Source: Streptomyces sp. ICC1 (GTDB taxonomy: Bacteria; Actinomycetota; Actinomycetes; Streptomycetales; Streptomycetaceae). Taken from it: 64,000 nucleotides of DNA. The notes below the pieces were generated by a model that saw only the letters and a program-made list of their open reading frames with translations, had not been told where the DNA came from and did not search any database. The stretch spans positions 6,537,227 through 6,601,226 of the forward strand of contig NZ_CP030287.1 in NCBI RefSeq assembly GCF_003287935.1, read 5' to 3'. Shown here in pieces: positions 16,459-24,025 of this stretch; position 1 is the first letter of the stretch; every line of letters begins with the position of its first letter. The position numbers and the translations under genes are program-made.

Positions 16459-17469
16459 TCAGCCTGGGCTGCCTCGAAAGCGTCGGGGCCGAGACCCAGT
16501 GACGTTTGCCGGGTCGAGCTCGGGGTGCGGTGCCTGGCCGGGCATGGGGTCCTGCTGGGTGAACGGCGGAAGATCCCCCGCAGTCCGCCCGGGGGCGGGA
16601 GGAATGGCGGGCGCACTCAGCCTGTCCCAAACGCTGGGGACCAGCACCCTGTTCTCTCCGTAGTGCACCTTGATGCTGTCCTGGCGCGTCGTGCGCATCC
16701 ACAACGGAGCCCCAATCAGGATGCGGCTGACGCCCGCCAATTCCGGGTCTCCGCGGAGGTTCCAGCGGCTCGGCGTGAGCGTCACATCCTTGTAGATGAC
16801 GGCCACGTACTCAGTCGCGTCGAACCCCATAATCGTGTAGCCGCGGGTTTCGGGACGCCCCTGGTGATCAGCCGGGTCGCCGTAGATGCCCTGCGTCAGC
16901 GAGACCTTGAGGATCTCCCGAGCGGCCTCCTCGTCGTCGAGCGAATACGCCGGTCCCCTCCTGGCGCTCACCCCCGCGCCCCTGCGGGCCAGGAACTCCT
17001 CGATCAACGGAGCATTCGACGAGGTCCATCCGCCGGCAGAGTCTTCCTCCGGGACGTCGTAACCCTTCAGGTTCTTCAGGCTCCCGAACAGGCAGAGGTC
17101 GACACGGCGGCCCTGCTGAGTGACGGTCTGCATGTGGGTCAGGGCGGTCCGCCCCGGGAGGCGGTGCTCGGGAAACCCCCACCGCTGGAACTCCGCCACC
17201 TCGGCCCAGCCCGCTCCCTGAACGTACTGCCCGGAAGTCGGGGCGTCGAAGTCCGTGACGATGGACCTGCGGAGCTTCTTCTTCAGCTTCTCGGCAATGT
17301 CGAAGGTGGTGTTCTCGCGATCCCGGCCGGCGAGATTGATGCCGTTGCCCGCCAGACCAAGATTCAAGGCGGGCTTGATGCGATGGTCCAGTCGAATCCC
17401 GTTGTCGTCGATCACCTCACCGACGAGCCTTTCGGACCAGTAGACGTATCTGCCTACAGGCTTGGGCAA
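16459..17469 (-). CDS. Hypothetical protein (Streptomyces SAVMC3_10250/DUF7019-like)
   Basis: A 336-residue soluble protein with no signal peptide or membrane segment. The opening GRYVYWSERLVGEVI, a mid segment VDLCLFGSLKNLKG and SSNAPLIEEFLARRG resemble a family of Streptomyces hypotheticals I associate with SAVMC3_10250/DUF7019; this is from memory and unsure. The C-terminal 60 residues are Pro-rich and probably disordered. The start is TTG 17469, supported by GGAGGT 11 bases upstream; no ATG or GTG nearby fits. It converges on the terminator at 16364. The function is unknown. Confidence 0.6.
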   Translation of the reverse strand: MPKPVGRYVYWSERLVGEVIDDNGIRLDHRIKPALNLGLAGNGINLAGRDRENTTFDIAEKLKKKLRRSIVTDFDAPTSGQYVQGAGWAEVAEFQRWGFPEHRLPGRTALTHMQTVTQQGRRVDLCLFGSLKNLKGYDVPEEDSAGGWTSSNAPLIEEFLARRGAGVSARRGPAYSLDDEEAAREILKVSLTQGIYGDPADHQGRPETRGYTIMGFDATEYVAVIYKDVTLTPSRWNLRGDPELAGVSRILIGAPLWMRTTRQDSIKVHYGENRVLVPSVWDRLSAPAIPPAPGRTAGDLPPFTQQDPMPGQAPHPELDPANVTGSRPRRFRGSPG

Positions 17470-17696
17470 GGCTGACCTCCGCAGGAAAGCAGGCCCGGCT
17501 ACGGACGCGAGGCCACTGACACAGCAAGACGATCGACAGACAGCACTAGTTCCCGACTGTCACCCATTCCAGTGACCCCCATACCACTCGGTAAAGTTGG
17601 GCCCTCCGAATTGGAGCCACCTCCTTCGGTCCCGGGAGAAGGGGGGCGGCCTGCTGTCCGACTTCGGTAGGGTGCTGCCCTCACGGAGGTACGACC

Positions 17697-18014
17697 ATGA
17701 ACGACGAACCATTCGAGCGCTGGTTCGCCCGCCGACAGGCGCGCTTACGCCAGCCAGGTCAGCTCAGGGCCATCACCCTCGGCGTTGGTCCGCAGCGGGC
17801 CGCCCACATCGATCCCGACGCCCCGCGCATGATCGTGGAGTGGGACGGTTTCGACTGGCAGGCGGTCATGGTCGTGGACAACTACGCGGCGGCCTGTCTC
17901 GTCCTCACCCCGTCCGAGGGCAGGGCCGCCGACCAGACCGAGACCACCGGTCCCGTCACGGGACGCAACCCTTTGGCTCCGGGCACCGGACGTCACCGCA
18001 AGCCCAGGCCCTGA
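17697..18014 (+). CDS. Small hypothetical protein
   Basis: A 105-residue protein with a strong ribosome site (GGAGG, 8 bases before ATG 17697). The N-terminal half is basic (RWFARRQARLRQPGQL), a central segment (RMIVEWDGFDWQAVMVVDNYAAACLVL) looks like a compact beta fold, and the tail is polar and low in complexity. It ends 12 bases before the convergent neighbour. No family is recognised. Confidence 0.55.
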   Translation: MNDEPFERWFARRQARLRQPGQLRAITLGVGPQRAAHIDPDAPRMIVEWDGFDWQAVMVVDNYAAACLVLTPSEGRAADQTETTGPVTGRNPLAPGTGRHRKPRP

Positions 18015-18025
18015 ACCATGCCAAG

Positions 18026-19054
18026 CTACCGGGCTGCCGAAGGTACGTACGGTTGATCAAGTACCCAGGAGGCAGCAAGGTCCTGGCATGCCATTTCCCG
18101 GGCATCCGTCAGCTCGCCACTGACTACTCCGGCCGCCGTCACCCATCCGTACTTGAACCCACGGCCGTAGCCCATGTGGGTGGGGACCACGCCGAATGTC
18201 CAGCCGAGGAGTGGCCGGTCGGCGTTCTCCCCGAGCACCGGGATCATGTCGAAGGCGCGACGGTAGACAGCCCGCGCCCGCTCCCGAGCTTGGTCGTCCT
18301 GCCAGTGCTCCGCAGGCCCAGAAAGGTGCTCCAGCAGGGCGGCTGCCGCGACCCCCTCGTCTTGGTATGTCCGGCGGCCCACCGCATTGCCGGTGGTCAC
18401 CCACGACGCCTGTAGGAGGGTTTCGGGGCTGGTGTGGTACGTCCACCCCACCAGTTGTCCACCCGGATCCTCCACCGGACGGAAGATATGCGCGCCGGGG
18501 TGGACGTGTGCGACAGCAAGTCGCGCCGTCTCCGTGGCGGCCAGCTCCTCGCGGCGCGCAAGACGAAGGGCTTCGGCAGCCTCCTCGCGTGAGGCGTAGC
18601 GGGGTGTTTCGGTCTGGGCGTCGGCGGAAACCCAGCCGAACTCCCTGTCGTAGATCCCGTACACCCACCCCGCGGTCTGGCCATCGTCCGTCGTTTCCTG
18701 GCAATCGTGGCCGCGGTCCCGGTGAATGCGGGCGGCCGCCAACAGCGCGGCGCCTCGGATTTGAAACGCGATCCGATCGGGCAGATCGTCACCCGGAACA
18801 GGCGGCCTGACAGGGGCGGGAACGCTGACTGACAGGGGAGTGCGATCCCTCGCCCCGTGCTCCGCCACCCACTCCAGCCGCCCGAGGTGAGTCACGACGG
18901 CCAGGCCTTCACGTTCCAGTTCTTCGAAGGCCCGCCGGTCGATCCCTGCGCTGGAGTGCACCGCGCCGAGCCGATCATGCAGCGCGTGCCAAGCCTTCCT
19001 CGCGCGCGGAGACAACTTCACGGGCGGACGAAAGTCCGTGCTGGCACGGGTCAT
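18026..19054 (-). CDS. Hypothetical protein with repeated WVYGIYD/WTYHTS/WTFGVV-like modules
   Basis: A 342-residue soluble protein. Its N-terminus (LSPRARKAWHALHDRL and EELEREGLAVVTHLGRLEW) resembles a winged-helix fold. The rest contains three similar segments, each with a Trp-aromatic pair before a beta hairpin: GWVYGIYDREFGWVS, GWTYHTSPETLLQASW and GWTFGVVPTHMGYGRG. These suggest an internal repeat. Good Shine-Dalgarno (GGGAGGA) before ATG 19054. No known family; as an island gene it may be an accessory or defence-type protein, but nothing shows that directly. Confidence 0.55.
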   Translation of the reverse strand: MTRASTDFRPPVKLSPRARKAWHALHDRLGAVHSSAGIDRRAFEELEREGLAVVTHLGRLEWVAEHGARDRTPLSVSVPAPVRPPVPGDDLPDRIAFQIRGAALLAAARIHRDRGHDCQETTDDGQTAGWVYGIYDREFGWVSADAQTETPRYASREEAAEALRLARREELAATETARLAVAHVHPGAHIFRPVEDPGGQLVGWTYHTSPETLLQASWVTTGNAVGRRTYQDEGVAAAALLEHLSGPAEHWQDDQARERARAVYRRAFDMIPVLGENADRPLLGWTFGVVPTHMGYGRGFKYGWVTAAGVVSGELTDAREMACQDLAASWVLDQPYVPSAAR

Positions 19055-19129
19055 GGCGAAGGTCCTCCCAGGACAGTAGGCGGCGCGCTGACGGGTTCGA
19101 GGCGCGCTATGTCAGCCCGCGCCGGTGAC

Positions 19130-19158
19130 GGGCTGCATCCCCGCGTACGCGGGGCTAC
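19130..19158 (-). repeat. Solitary type I-E CRISPR-repeat-like palindrome
   Basis: On the minus strand a 29-base stretch centred on CCCCGCGTACGCGGGGATG has the stem and 3' ATG of Streptomyces type I-E repeats. There is no second copy about 61 bases away on either side and no cas gene, so it is an orphan or a chance palindrome. Confidence 0.25.
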
Positions 19159-19243
19159 TGGGAGGCCGGCTGTTCTCCAGGAGCAAGTCTGCCCTCCTTG
19201 GCCATCCCAGCTCTACCTTTTCCTCGAGTGAGCGACCGAGGCC

Positions 19244-19714
19244 TCAGATGGCTGGATAGGGCCTCGGGTGGCCCAACCGCTCGTACTCCACAGCCTTCGC
19301 GTCGACTTCTTCCAGCGCGCGGACACGCCCAAGGGCCTGCAGCGCCATGACCGTGGTGCAGACCGCGACAGCGTGTACCTGGTCTGGTAGCGCCAGATCC
19401 CCCAGTGCGGCAGTAAGCCTCGTCTCCTGCGCCGCGACTCGGCGGACAGCCACCGACGTGGCTAACTCGTTCTCCATGGGCGACAGGGCTGCCACAACAT
19501 CCAGGTGGCGCACCGCCATCGTTGGCTCGCCCAACCTGTCGAATAACTCGTCGTGTTCGAGGACCAGCCAAGCGCGTACCCGCTCTAGCCGACCGGTGTC
19601 CAGACCCGAGAGGCAGGCCTCGACCTGGAGCCGGTTCTGGGAGAGGTAGGCGCGAGTCAGGTCGGTTGCCCGCCACACCGCATCGACCATCCAAGGGTCA
19701 GCGGATTCCGTCAT
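19244..19714 (-). CDS. Hypothetical helical protein
   Basis: A 156-residue, almost wholly helical, acidic and soluble protein, with Leu/Ala heptad-like spacing throughout and no Cys cluster apart from two isolated residues. ATG 19714 follows AAGGAGG at ideal spacing, which strongly supports the gene. It is upstream of, and co-directional with, the 342-aa gene. No family is recognised. Confidence 0.55.
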   Translation of the reverse strand: MTESADPWMVDAVWRATDLTRAYLSQNRLQVEACLSGLDTGRLERVRAWLVLEHDELFDRLGEPTMAVRHLDVVAALSPMENELATSVAVRRVAAQETRLTAALGDLALPDQVHAVAVCTTVMALQALGRVRALEEVDAKAVEYERLGHPRPYPAI

Positions 19715-20015
19715 GGCCTCCTTCTAGCGGAATTTGGGGAGGCGGTACGGGATAATCGTCCCGTCTTACCACTATCGATGTCGCAGCGGGCATGTAAGAC
19801 CGGTCGTCCTGGCGGCTCTTCCTGCCGAGGACAGCTTCGGAGTTAACGTTAGAAAGTGTGCAGAATGGTATGGGGCCGACCTTCACCGGAGCGTAGTGAA
19901 GTGCCAGTTCGCCTGGGGCAGACAAGAAAGAAGCCCAAAAGACTGGTGCAACGCCGCAACGGATGTCAACGTGGACACCTTCCCAAGAAACCGCAGGTCA
20001 GAGAGGTGTCTGTCG
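19715..20015. other. Non-coding stretch with a lower-GC patch
   Basis: About 300 bases between the divergent 156-aa gene and the small gene starting near 20016. A nominal plus-strand frame crosses it but has no gene-like composition. The section around 19840-19990 is richer in A/T (for example GTTAACGTTAGAAAG) than the island average and probably holds the promoter for the plus-strand genes. No clear -10/-35 pair was found. Confidence 0.4.
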
Positions 20016-20378
20016 TTGGCCGTGGACACAGCGAAGCCCGGATTCTCCACCACGATCGAGGCCCTGCGACTGCGTACCTGGCGGCTTGGGCCGGGACAGC
20101 CAGCCAAGGTGATAGACCAGTTCACCGACGAGGACTTTAAACTCGTCGTGGACGACCGGGCCGATGTGCACATCAACTCGCGCGACGGCCGTTTCTACCT
20201 GGGCTGGTTCCCCACCGGACGCCCCGGCACAGATAGCGACGGCTGGGTAATTGCCGTCACGGGCACAGCTGCCGTCCCCGGATATCGCGTCACCTTCGAC
20301 ACCGAGACCCCCGCCCAAGTCGTAGCCGCAGTGGTGGCTGAGGTCATAGTCACTTCCGCGCCCGTACGCTCGCACTGA
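20016..20378 (+). CDS. Small DUF317-like protein
   Basis: About 120 residues. The segment from FSTTIEALRLRTWRLGPG through DGRFYLGWFPTGRPG and GYRVTFDTETPAQVVAAVV resembles single-domain DUF317-type proteins of Streptomyces mobile elements. The start is uncertain: TTG 20016 has GAGAGG nine bases upstream; GTG 20022 is an alternative; the frame is open back to 19734 but that part does not look coding. It precedes two further plus-strand island genes. The function of DUF317 is unknown. Confidence 0.5.
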   Translation: MAVDTAKPGFSTTIEALRLRTWRLGPGQPAKVIDQFTDEDFKLVVDDRADVHINSRDGRFYLGWFPTGRPGTDSDGWVIAVTGTAAVPGYRVTFDTETPAQVVAAVVAEVIVTSAPVRSH

Positions 20379-20445
20379 ACTTCTCCCCGCGTGCGCTTGG
20401 CACGAACGTCGCGCACGCGTCCTGTTGACGATGAAGGAGCCCACT

Positions 20446-20724
20446 TTGGCACCGGAGTACACCATCGGCGAGATTATCGACCGACTCTCCGAGTTCGACC
20501 GCGATGCCATCCTCAGGATGGCCATCAACCCGCTCTTCCCGATGGAGCACACGGCAGGCTCCATCGTCAGCGCCGTGGACCCGCAGGGCCGGACCGTCGT
20601 GTACCTCGCCGAGAGCGGCGAGCAGCTCGGCCCCTTGCCCAAGCCTGCAGCCGTTGAACTGGCCTGGCACGAGCCAGTCGAAGCTCCGTCCCGCCGGCGC
20701 CGAGGTGCCACCGGAAACCTGTAG
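20446..20724 (+). CDS. Small hypothetical island protein
   Basis: A 92-residue acidic protein (EYTIGEIIDRLSEFDRDA opening) with a basic C-terminal tail (SRRRRGATGNL). TTG 20446 lies 6 bases after AAGGAG, a textbook ribosome site, and is preferred over ATG 20431, which has none. It sits between two DUF317-like genes and is probably co-transcribed with them. No family recognised. Confidence 0.5.
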   Translation: MAPEYTIGEIIDRLSEFDRDAILRMAINPLFPMEHTAGSIVSAVDPQGRTVVYLAESGEQLGPLPKPAAVELAWHEPVEAPSRRRRGATGNL

Positions 20725-20748
20725 CCCGTTCCACCGCTCCGTACTGCC

Positions 20749-21495
20749 TTGGAGGCGCCCCTGAACCCCCGCTCTTCCCGCTACCCGTCCACCCCCGACC
20801 CGGGCCCGTCCTACTGGGTCTCTCCCCGCCACCTCGCCGGTGATGACGGCGTCCTCGCCGACCGGATCGGCGACACCCTCGCTGAGGCCGGCTGGGCGAG
20901 CTGGACGACCGCCCGCAGCACGTTGCTCTACCTGAGCCCGAACGGGCTGAGTGGCGCCGAATGGATCCGTACCGACAACGCCTTCCTGCTCGGCGGACTG
21001 CCCGTGGCCTGGCAGGTCTCCGCGCGTCCTCACCGCGACAGCGCCTTGGCTGAGTGGAACGCGTACTTCACCCCCGACACCCCGCACGAGGCCGTCGCGG
21101 ACTTCCTCCTCGCTGTCGAGGCCCGTACGGATCCCGCCGTCAACTACTGCGGCCCGGAGTCCGTCATGACGGCGTTGACGGCCATGGGCTGGCCCCGCGA
21201 TTTCGACCAGCCGGAGACCACCGCCTGGGACGCAGGGATGTCGGCGGGCTTCACCCGAGGGCCGCTGCCGGCGGGGATCCAGGACGGGGACCCGCGCCCG
21301 GACCTTGAGGGGTGGCAGGCGTGGGCCGAGCCGGTCCTTGGCTCCCCCTACCTCTGGTGCGCGACCTTCAGTGCCAGCACCCCTCACGACCTGGTCGCGG
21401 CCTTCGCCGCCTCGATCGCCTCTCCCGCCCCGGTGCGGCGTCGAGTCCTTCCGGAACTCGCTGCGGGACGTCTTACCTTCAGCCTTCCCGGCTGA
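20749..21495 (+). CDS. DUF317 domain protein
   Basis: A 248-residue protein with the double DUF317 layout: YWVSPRHLAGDDGVLADRI opens the first unit, and WEAWSEPVLGSP-like wording (WQAWAEPVLGSPYLWCATFS) closes the second. DUF317 proteins occur on Streptomyces plasmids and integrative elements, where their role is unknown. The start is unclear: TTG 20749 overlaps the only Shine-Dalgarno (GGAGG), so initiation at CTG 20761 is also possible. It is 24 bases after the preceding gene, on the same strand. Confidence 0.7.
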   Translation: MEAPLNPRSSRYPSTPDPGPSYWVSPRHLAGDDGVLADRIGDTLAEAGWASWTTARSTLLYLSPNGLSGAEWIRTDNAFLLGGLPVAWQVSARPHRDSALAEWNAYFTPDTPHEAVADFLLAVEARTDPAVNYCGPESVMTALTAMGWPRDFDQPETTAWDAGMSAGFTRGPLPAGIQDGDPRPDLEGWQAWAEPVLGSPYLWCATFSASTPHDLVAAFAASIASPAPVRRRVLPELAAGRLTFSLPG

Positions 21496-21593
21496 CCTCT
21501 CTGCGCTGCACCGTAACGGGCTGCCGTCCGGCCATCTCCAGGCCGGCGGCAGCTCCTTCGGCATGTCCAGTTCCCTGCCACCCAGGAGGCCCC

Positions 21594-22502
21594 TTGCCCC
21601 ACACCCTGATCCGACTTTCCACTGGCCGCACCAACGGCGTCGCCCACTACGGCCTGATGTTCGGCGACGCCGAGTTCCTGACGGCCTGTGCGACGCACTC
21701 GCCCGACCTCGCCCCGATCGGCGACCACACAGCCCACCAGACCTGCCAGAGCTGCACGAGGGCCATCTTGGTGCTCATGACCCTGCCCTACTCCGGCGAG
21801 CTGGAGGCCAGGCCCGCATGCGGTGCGGGAAGGAGCGCGGCCGCCCACCGCCCGATCCCCGGCCACCTCCTCGGCTACTGCGGCAAGGCCCTGGACTACC
21901 GCCGTACCTCCGGCAAGCGGGCCTGCGCCAACTGCGCACACCTCACCAAGACCCTGGACGCGCTCCGCCGGCGAGCGGGCGAACTCGTCCTGCCCGCGGC
22001 CGAGCCGTGTCATAGCGATGCCAGCATGCTGTGGACCCTGCCGGGCGGCGGTCGCTCTGGCGTGGGACACCGCCGCAATGGTGCCACCGGGCAGACGTAC
22101 TGCGGTGAGCGGCAGCCGACCGTTCCGGCCGCCGGGTCCCACGAGTGCCCCGGCTGCTTGCGCCTGTGGGCGGAGGAGGAGACCGTCCGCCAGATGTACA
22201 CCCTGCCCGAGATGCGTGGGCAGGCGGCAGTGTGGCGAGCTGATGTGCACGGCGCCTTCGAGGATCGGGCGTGGGTGCTGGAGCCGGGCGACCGGTACGC
22301 GATCTCTGGCTGCGATGAAGCCCACCACGTCGTCGCCGTCTCCCGGCGCCGCTACGACAGCCGCGTCGACCTCGTCGTCTATCTGTCCGGCGAGGACCGC
22401 GTCACCGATGCCCGTGTCCACGGCGACCGGCTCCTCCGTATCCAGCGGCCGTTCGACGACGGCAGCGCGACCGTACGGCCCGCCCAGCAACGGGAGGCGT
22501 AA
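21594..22502 (+). CDS. Cys-rich zinc-binding-type island protein
   Basis: A 302-residue protein with several paired cysteines (CQSC, CANC, CPGC) plus nearby His, suggesting two or three zinc knuckles in residues about 40-190. A C-terminal domain (YAISGCDEAHHVVAVSRRRYDSRVD) follows. TTG 21594 is preceded by AGGAGG with 7-base spacing, and the frame upstream lacks coding character, so TTG is the likely start. It follows the DUF317 gene by 98 bases. Nucleic-acid or protein binding is inferred only from the zinc motifs. Confidence 0.55.
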   Translation: MPHTLIRLSTGRTNGVAHYGLMFGDAEFLTACATHSPDLAPIGDHTAHQTCQSCTRAILVLMTLPYSGELEARPACGAGRSAAAHRPIPGHLLGYCGKALDYRRTSGKRACANCAHLTKTLDALRRRAGELVLPAAEPCHSDASMLWTLPGGGRSGVGHRRNGATGQTYCGERQPTVPAAGSHECPGCLRLWAEEETVRQMYTLPEMRGQAAVWRADVHGAFEDRAWVLEPGDRYAISGCDEAHHVVAVSRRRYDSRVDLVVYLSGEDRVTDARVHGDRLLRIQRPFDDGSATVRPAQQREA

Positions 22503-22540
22503 CGAGCCGCGATACGTCGGGGTGTCACGGAACTGGTCAG

Positions 22541-22562
22541 GGCACCCCGAGCACGGGGTGCC
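22541..22562. terminator. Hairpin after the Cys-rich gene
   Basis: GGCACCCCG (22541-22549) and CGGGGTGCC (22554-22562), a perfect 9-bp stem with a 4-base loop, 39 bases after the plus-strand stop. Confidence 0.6.
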
Positions 22563-22590
22563 CCAACGTCAGGAACCCCCGGTAGCCAGT

Positions 22591-22633
22591 CAGGCCCGGT
22601 TCCCACTCCGCAAGGAGGAGGGAACCGGGCCTG
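22591..22633. terminator. Second strong hairpin in the convergent intergenic region
   Basis: CAGGCCCGGTTCCC (22591-22604) pairs perfectly with 22620-22633. Inside the loop CTCC and GGAG can pair again. It lies between genes ending at 22502 (plus) and 22746 (minus). Confidence 0.7.
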
Positions 22634-22697
22634 TCGCGTATCCCGGGCCCTGTTCCTCCGGGCTCTGGGCGCCCAAGCAGCCCCCGAAATGCAGGTC

Positions 22698-22729
22698 GGC
22701 CCCGCCGTTCCTGGGGGAGCGGCGGGGCC
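22698..22729. terminator. Hairpin downstream of the lipoprotein gene
   Basis: GGCCCCGCCG (22698-22707) pairs perfectly with CGGCGGGGCC (22720-22729), 17 bases beyond the minus-strand lipoprotein stop. With the two other hairpins it gives three terminator-like structures within 190 bases. Confidence 0.65.
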
Positions 22730-22745
22730 GGGGCGCGTGGTGCGG

Positions 22746-23438
22746 TCAGCTTGCGGGGTGGGCCTTGGTGAGGGCCTTCTCCACGTGGGAGTCGACCAGG
22801 GCCGGTGATCCCGAGACGATCAGCAGGACGGCTCCGGAGCGGACGGCCGTCTGCTTGACGACGCTGTCCTGCCCGCCGGCGGTGAAGGTCAGCAGCTGGC
22901 TCCAGGCCTGGTCGCCCAGGGCGGGGGCGGCGAGCTTCTGCGTGGCGATCTTGATGGGCTTGCTGCCGACCACCACCTGGTAGACGGGGCAGCCGGTCAT
23001 CGCGTCGAAGATCCGCTTCGTACCAGCGGCCAGCTTCGGCGCGGTATCGCTGTAGAGCTCCTCGGAGACTTCGGATCCGGTGTCGCCGCTGTAGAGGAAG
23101 GAAGCCTTCGCCTTGTTCGGGAAGTCCAGGCTCCCACCGGAGGCGGCGTCACCGCCCAGCTGTTCCAGCGCCGGACAGCCGATCACCGTCACGTCGTCGT
23201 GACGGGCGGGGGTCTCGGGCTTGAGTGCGTAGTCCTGACCGAGGTCGGCCTCGACGAGCAGGCGTCCGGCGAGCAAGGAGGAGGACAGGGGAGTGCTGGA
23301 CGCCGAGGCGCTGGCCTTGGGCTGCCCCGACAGCTCCCCGAAGGGCGAGGTGGAACCTGCGGCGGTGCTGCTGGAGCAGCCGGATATGGCGAAGGAGGCC
23401 GCGATGGCCAAGCTGGTGGCGATGGCGCGCATGCGCAT
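22746..23438 (-). CDS. Lipoprotein, unknown function
   Basis: A 230-residue protein exported as a lipoprotein: MRMRAIATSLAIAASF then the lipobox ISGC (Cys21) and a Ser/Thr/Ala-rich spacer. The mature domain (residues about 55-230) has two Cys (GCPALEQLGG and TGCPVYQVVV) that could form a disulphide, and alternating beta strands. This resembles small sensor-domain lipoproteins of actinobacteria. The function is unknown. Confidence 0.7.
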   Translation of the reverse strand: MRMRAIATSLAIAASFAISGCSSSTAAGSTSPFGELSGQPKASASASSTPLSSSLLAGRLLVEADLGQDYALKPETPARHDDVTVIGCPALEQLGGDAASGGSLDFPNKAKASFLYSGDTGSEVSEELYSDTAPKLAAGTKRIFDAMTGCPVYQVVVGSKPIKIATQKLAAPALGDQAWSQLLTFTAGGQDSVVKQTAVRSGAVLLIVSGSPALVDSHVEKALTKAHPAS

Positions 23439-23522
23439 GTGAACCCCTGGGGTGGTCGATCGGGTCTGACGGCCGGGCCCCCGTGGGGCTCTCCTCCGGC
23501 GTTGCGGGTGGCAGGGGTTGGG

Positions 23523-23945
23523 TCAGTGGCCGAGAAAGCGCAGGCATTCCTCGTACGAGGCGTGCTGTGCGGTGATGGGCCCGCTGATCGTGTTGAACCA
23601 GGCCGCATCGAGGCGGGGCTCGACCTGCTGGTGGCCGGCCGGGCAGCGCAGCCACACACCATCGGTGGTGCTCGCGACGATCCACTTCCGGTACGCACCG
23701 CACTCGCTGCAGGCGCGGACTTCACCGTCGAGGACGAGCGGGCTGTCATGGGCCGTCAGCATCCCGGCCAGTTCCTCGCGCGTCGGCATGCGCAGGTCGG
23801 GCGGCAGGAAGTCGTCCACGACCGGCACGGGCCCCGGTCCTTGGTTCTCCGGTTCCAGCGGCGGCTCGACGTGCGCCGCACTCCACGCTTCCCACTGCTG
23901 CTGGGCTTCGAGTCGTTCTCGTCGTTCGCGATTGCGTCCGAACAT
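23523..23945 (-). CDS. Hypothetical protein with a Cys-x2-Cys zinc-ribbon-like core
   Basis: A 140-residue protein. A basic N-terminus (FGRNRERRERLEAQQQ) and Pro-rich linker lead to CSECGAYRKWIVAS followed by RCPAGHQQVEP, so three Cys and a His could bind one metal. ATG 23945 lies after GAGGGGGGA; the frame upstream to 24173 is antisense to nothing coding and is rejected. It follows the relaxase gene by 80 bases on the same strand and could be part of that operon. Confidence 0.55.
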   Translation of the reverse strand: MFGRNRERRERLEAQQQWEAWSAAHVEPPLEPENQGPGPVPVVDDFLPPDLRMPTREELAGMLTAHDSPLVLDGEVRACSECGAYRKWIVASTTDGVWLRCPAGHQQVEPRLDAAWFNTISGPITAQHASYEECLRFLGH

Positions 23946-24025
23946 GAGGTCCCCCCTCGTCCTTGTCCTGCCGGGCACCATAGATCGTGCACCACACCCC
24001 TGTCGTCGTTCCACTCTAAAATCTC

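Noticed and set aside
19130..19158. CRISPR array
   Set aside because: Only one repeat-like unit and no cas genes, so it is listed only as an orphan palindrome.
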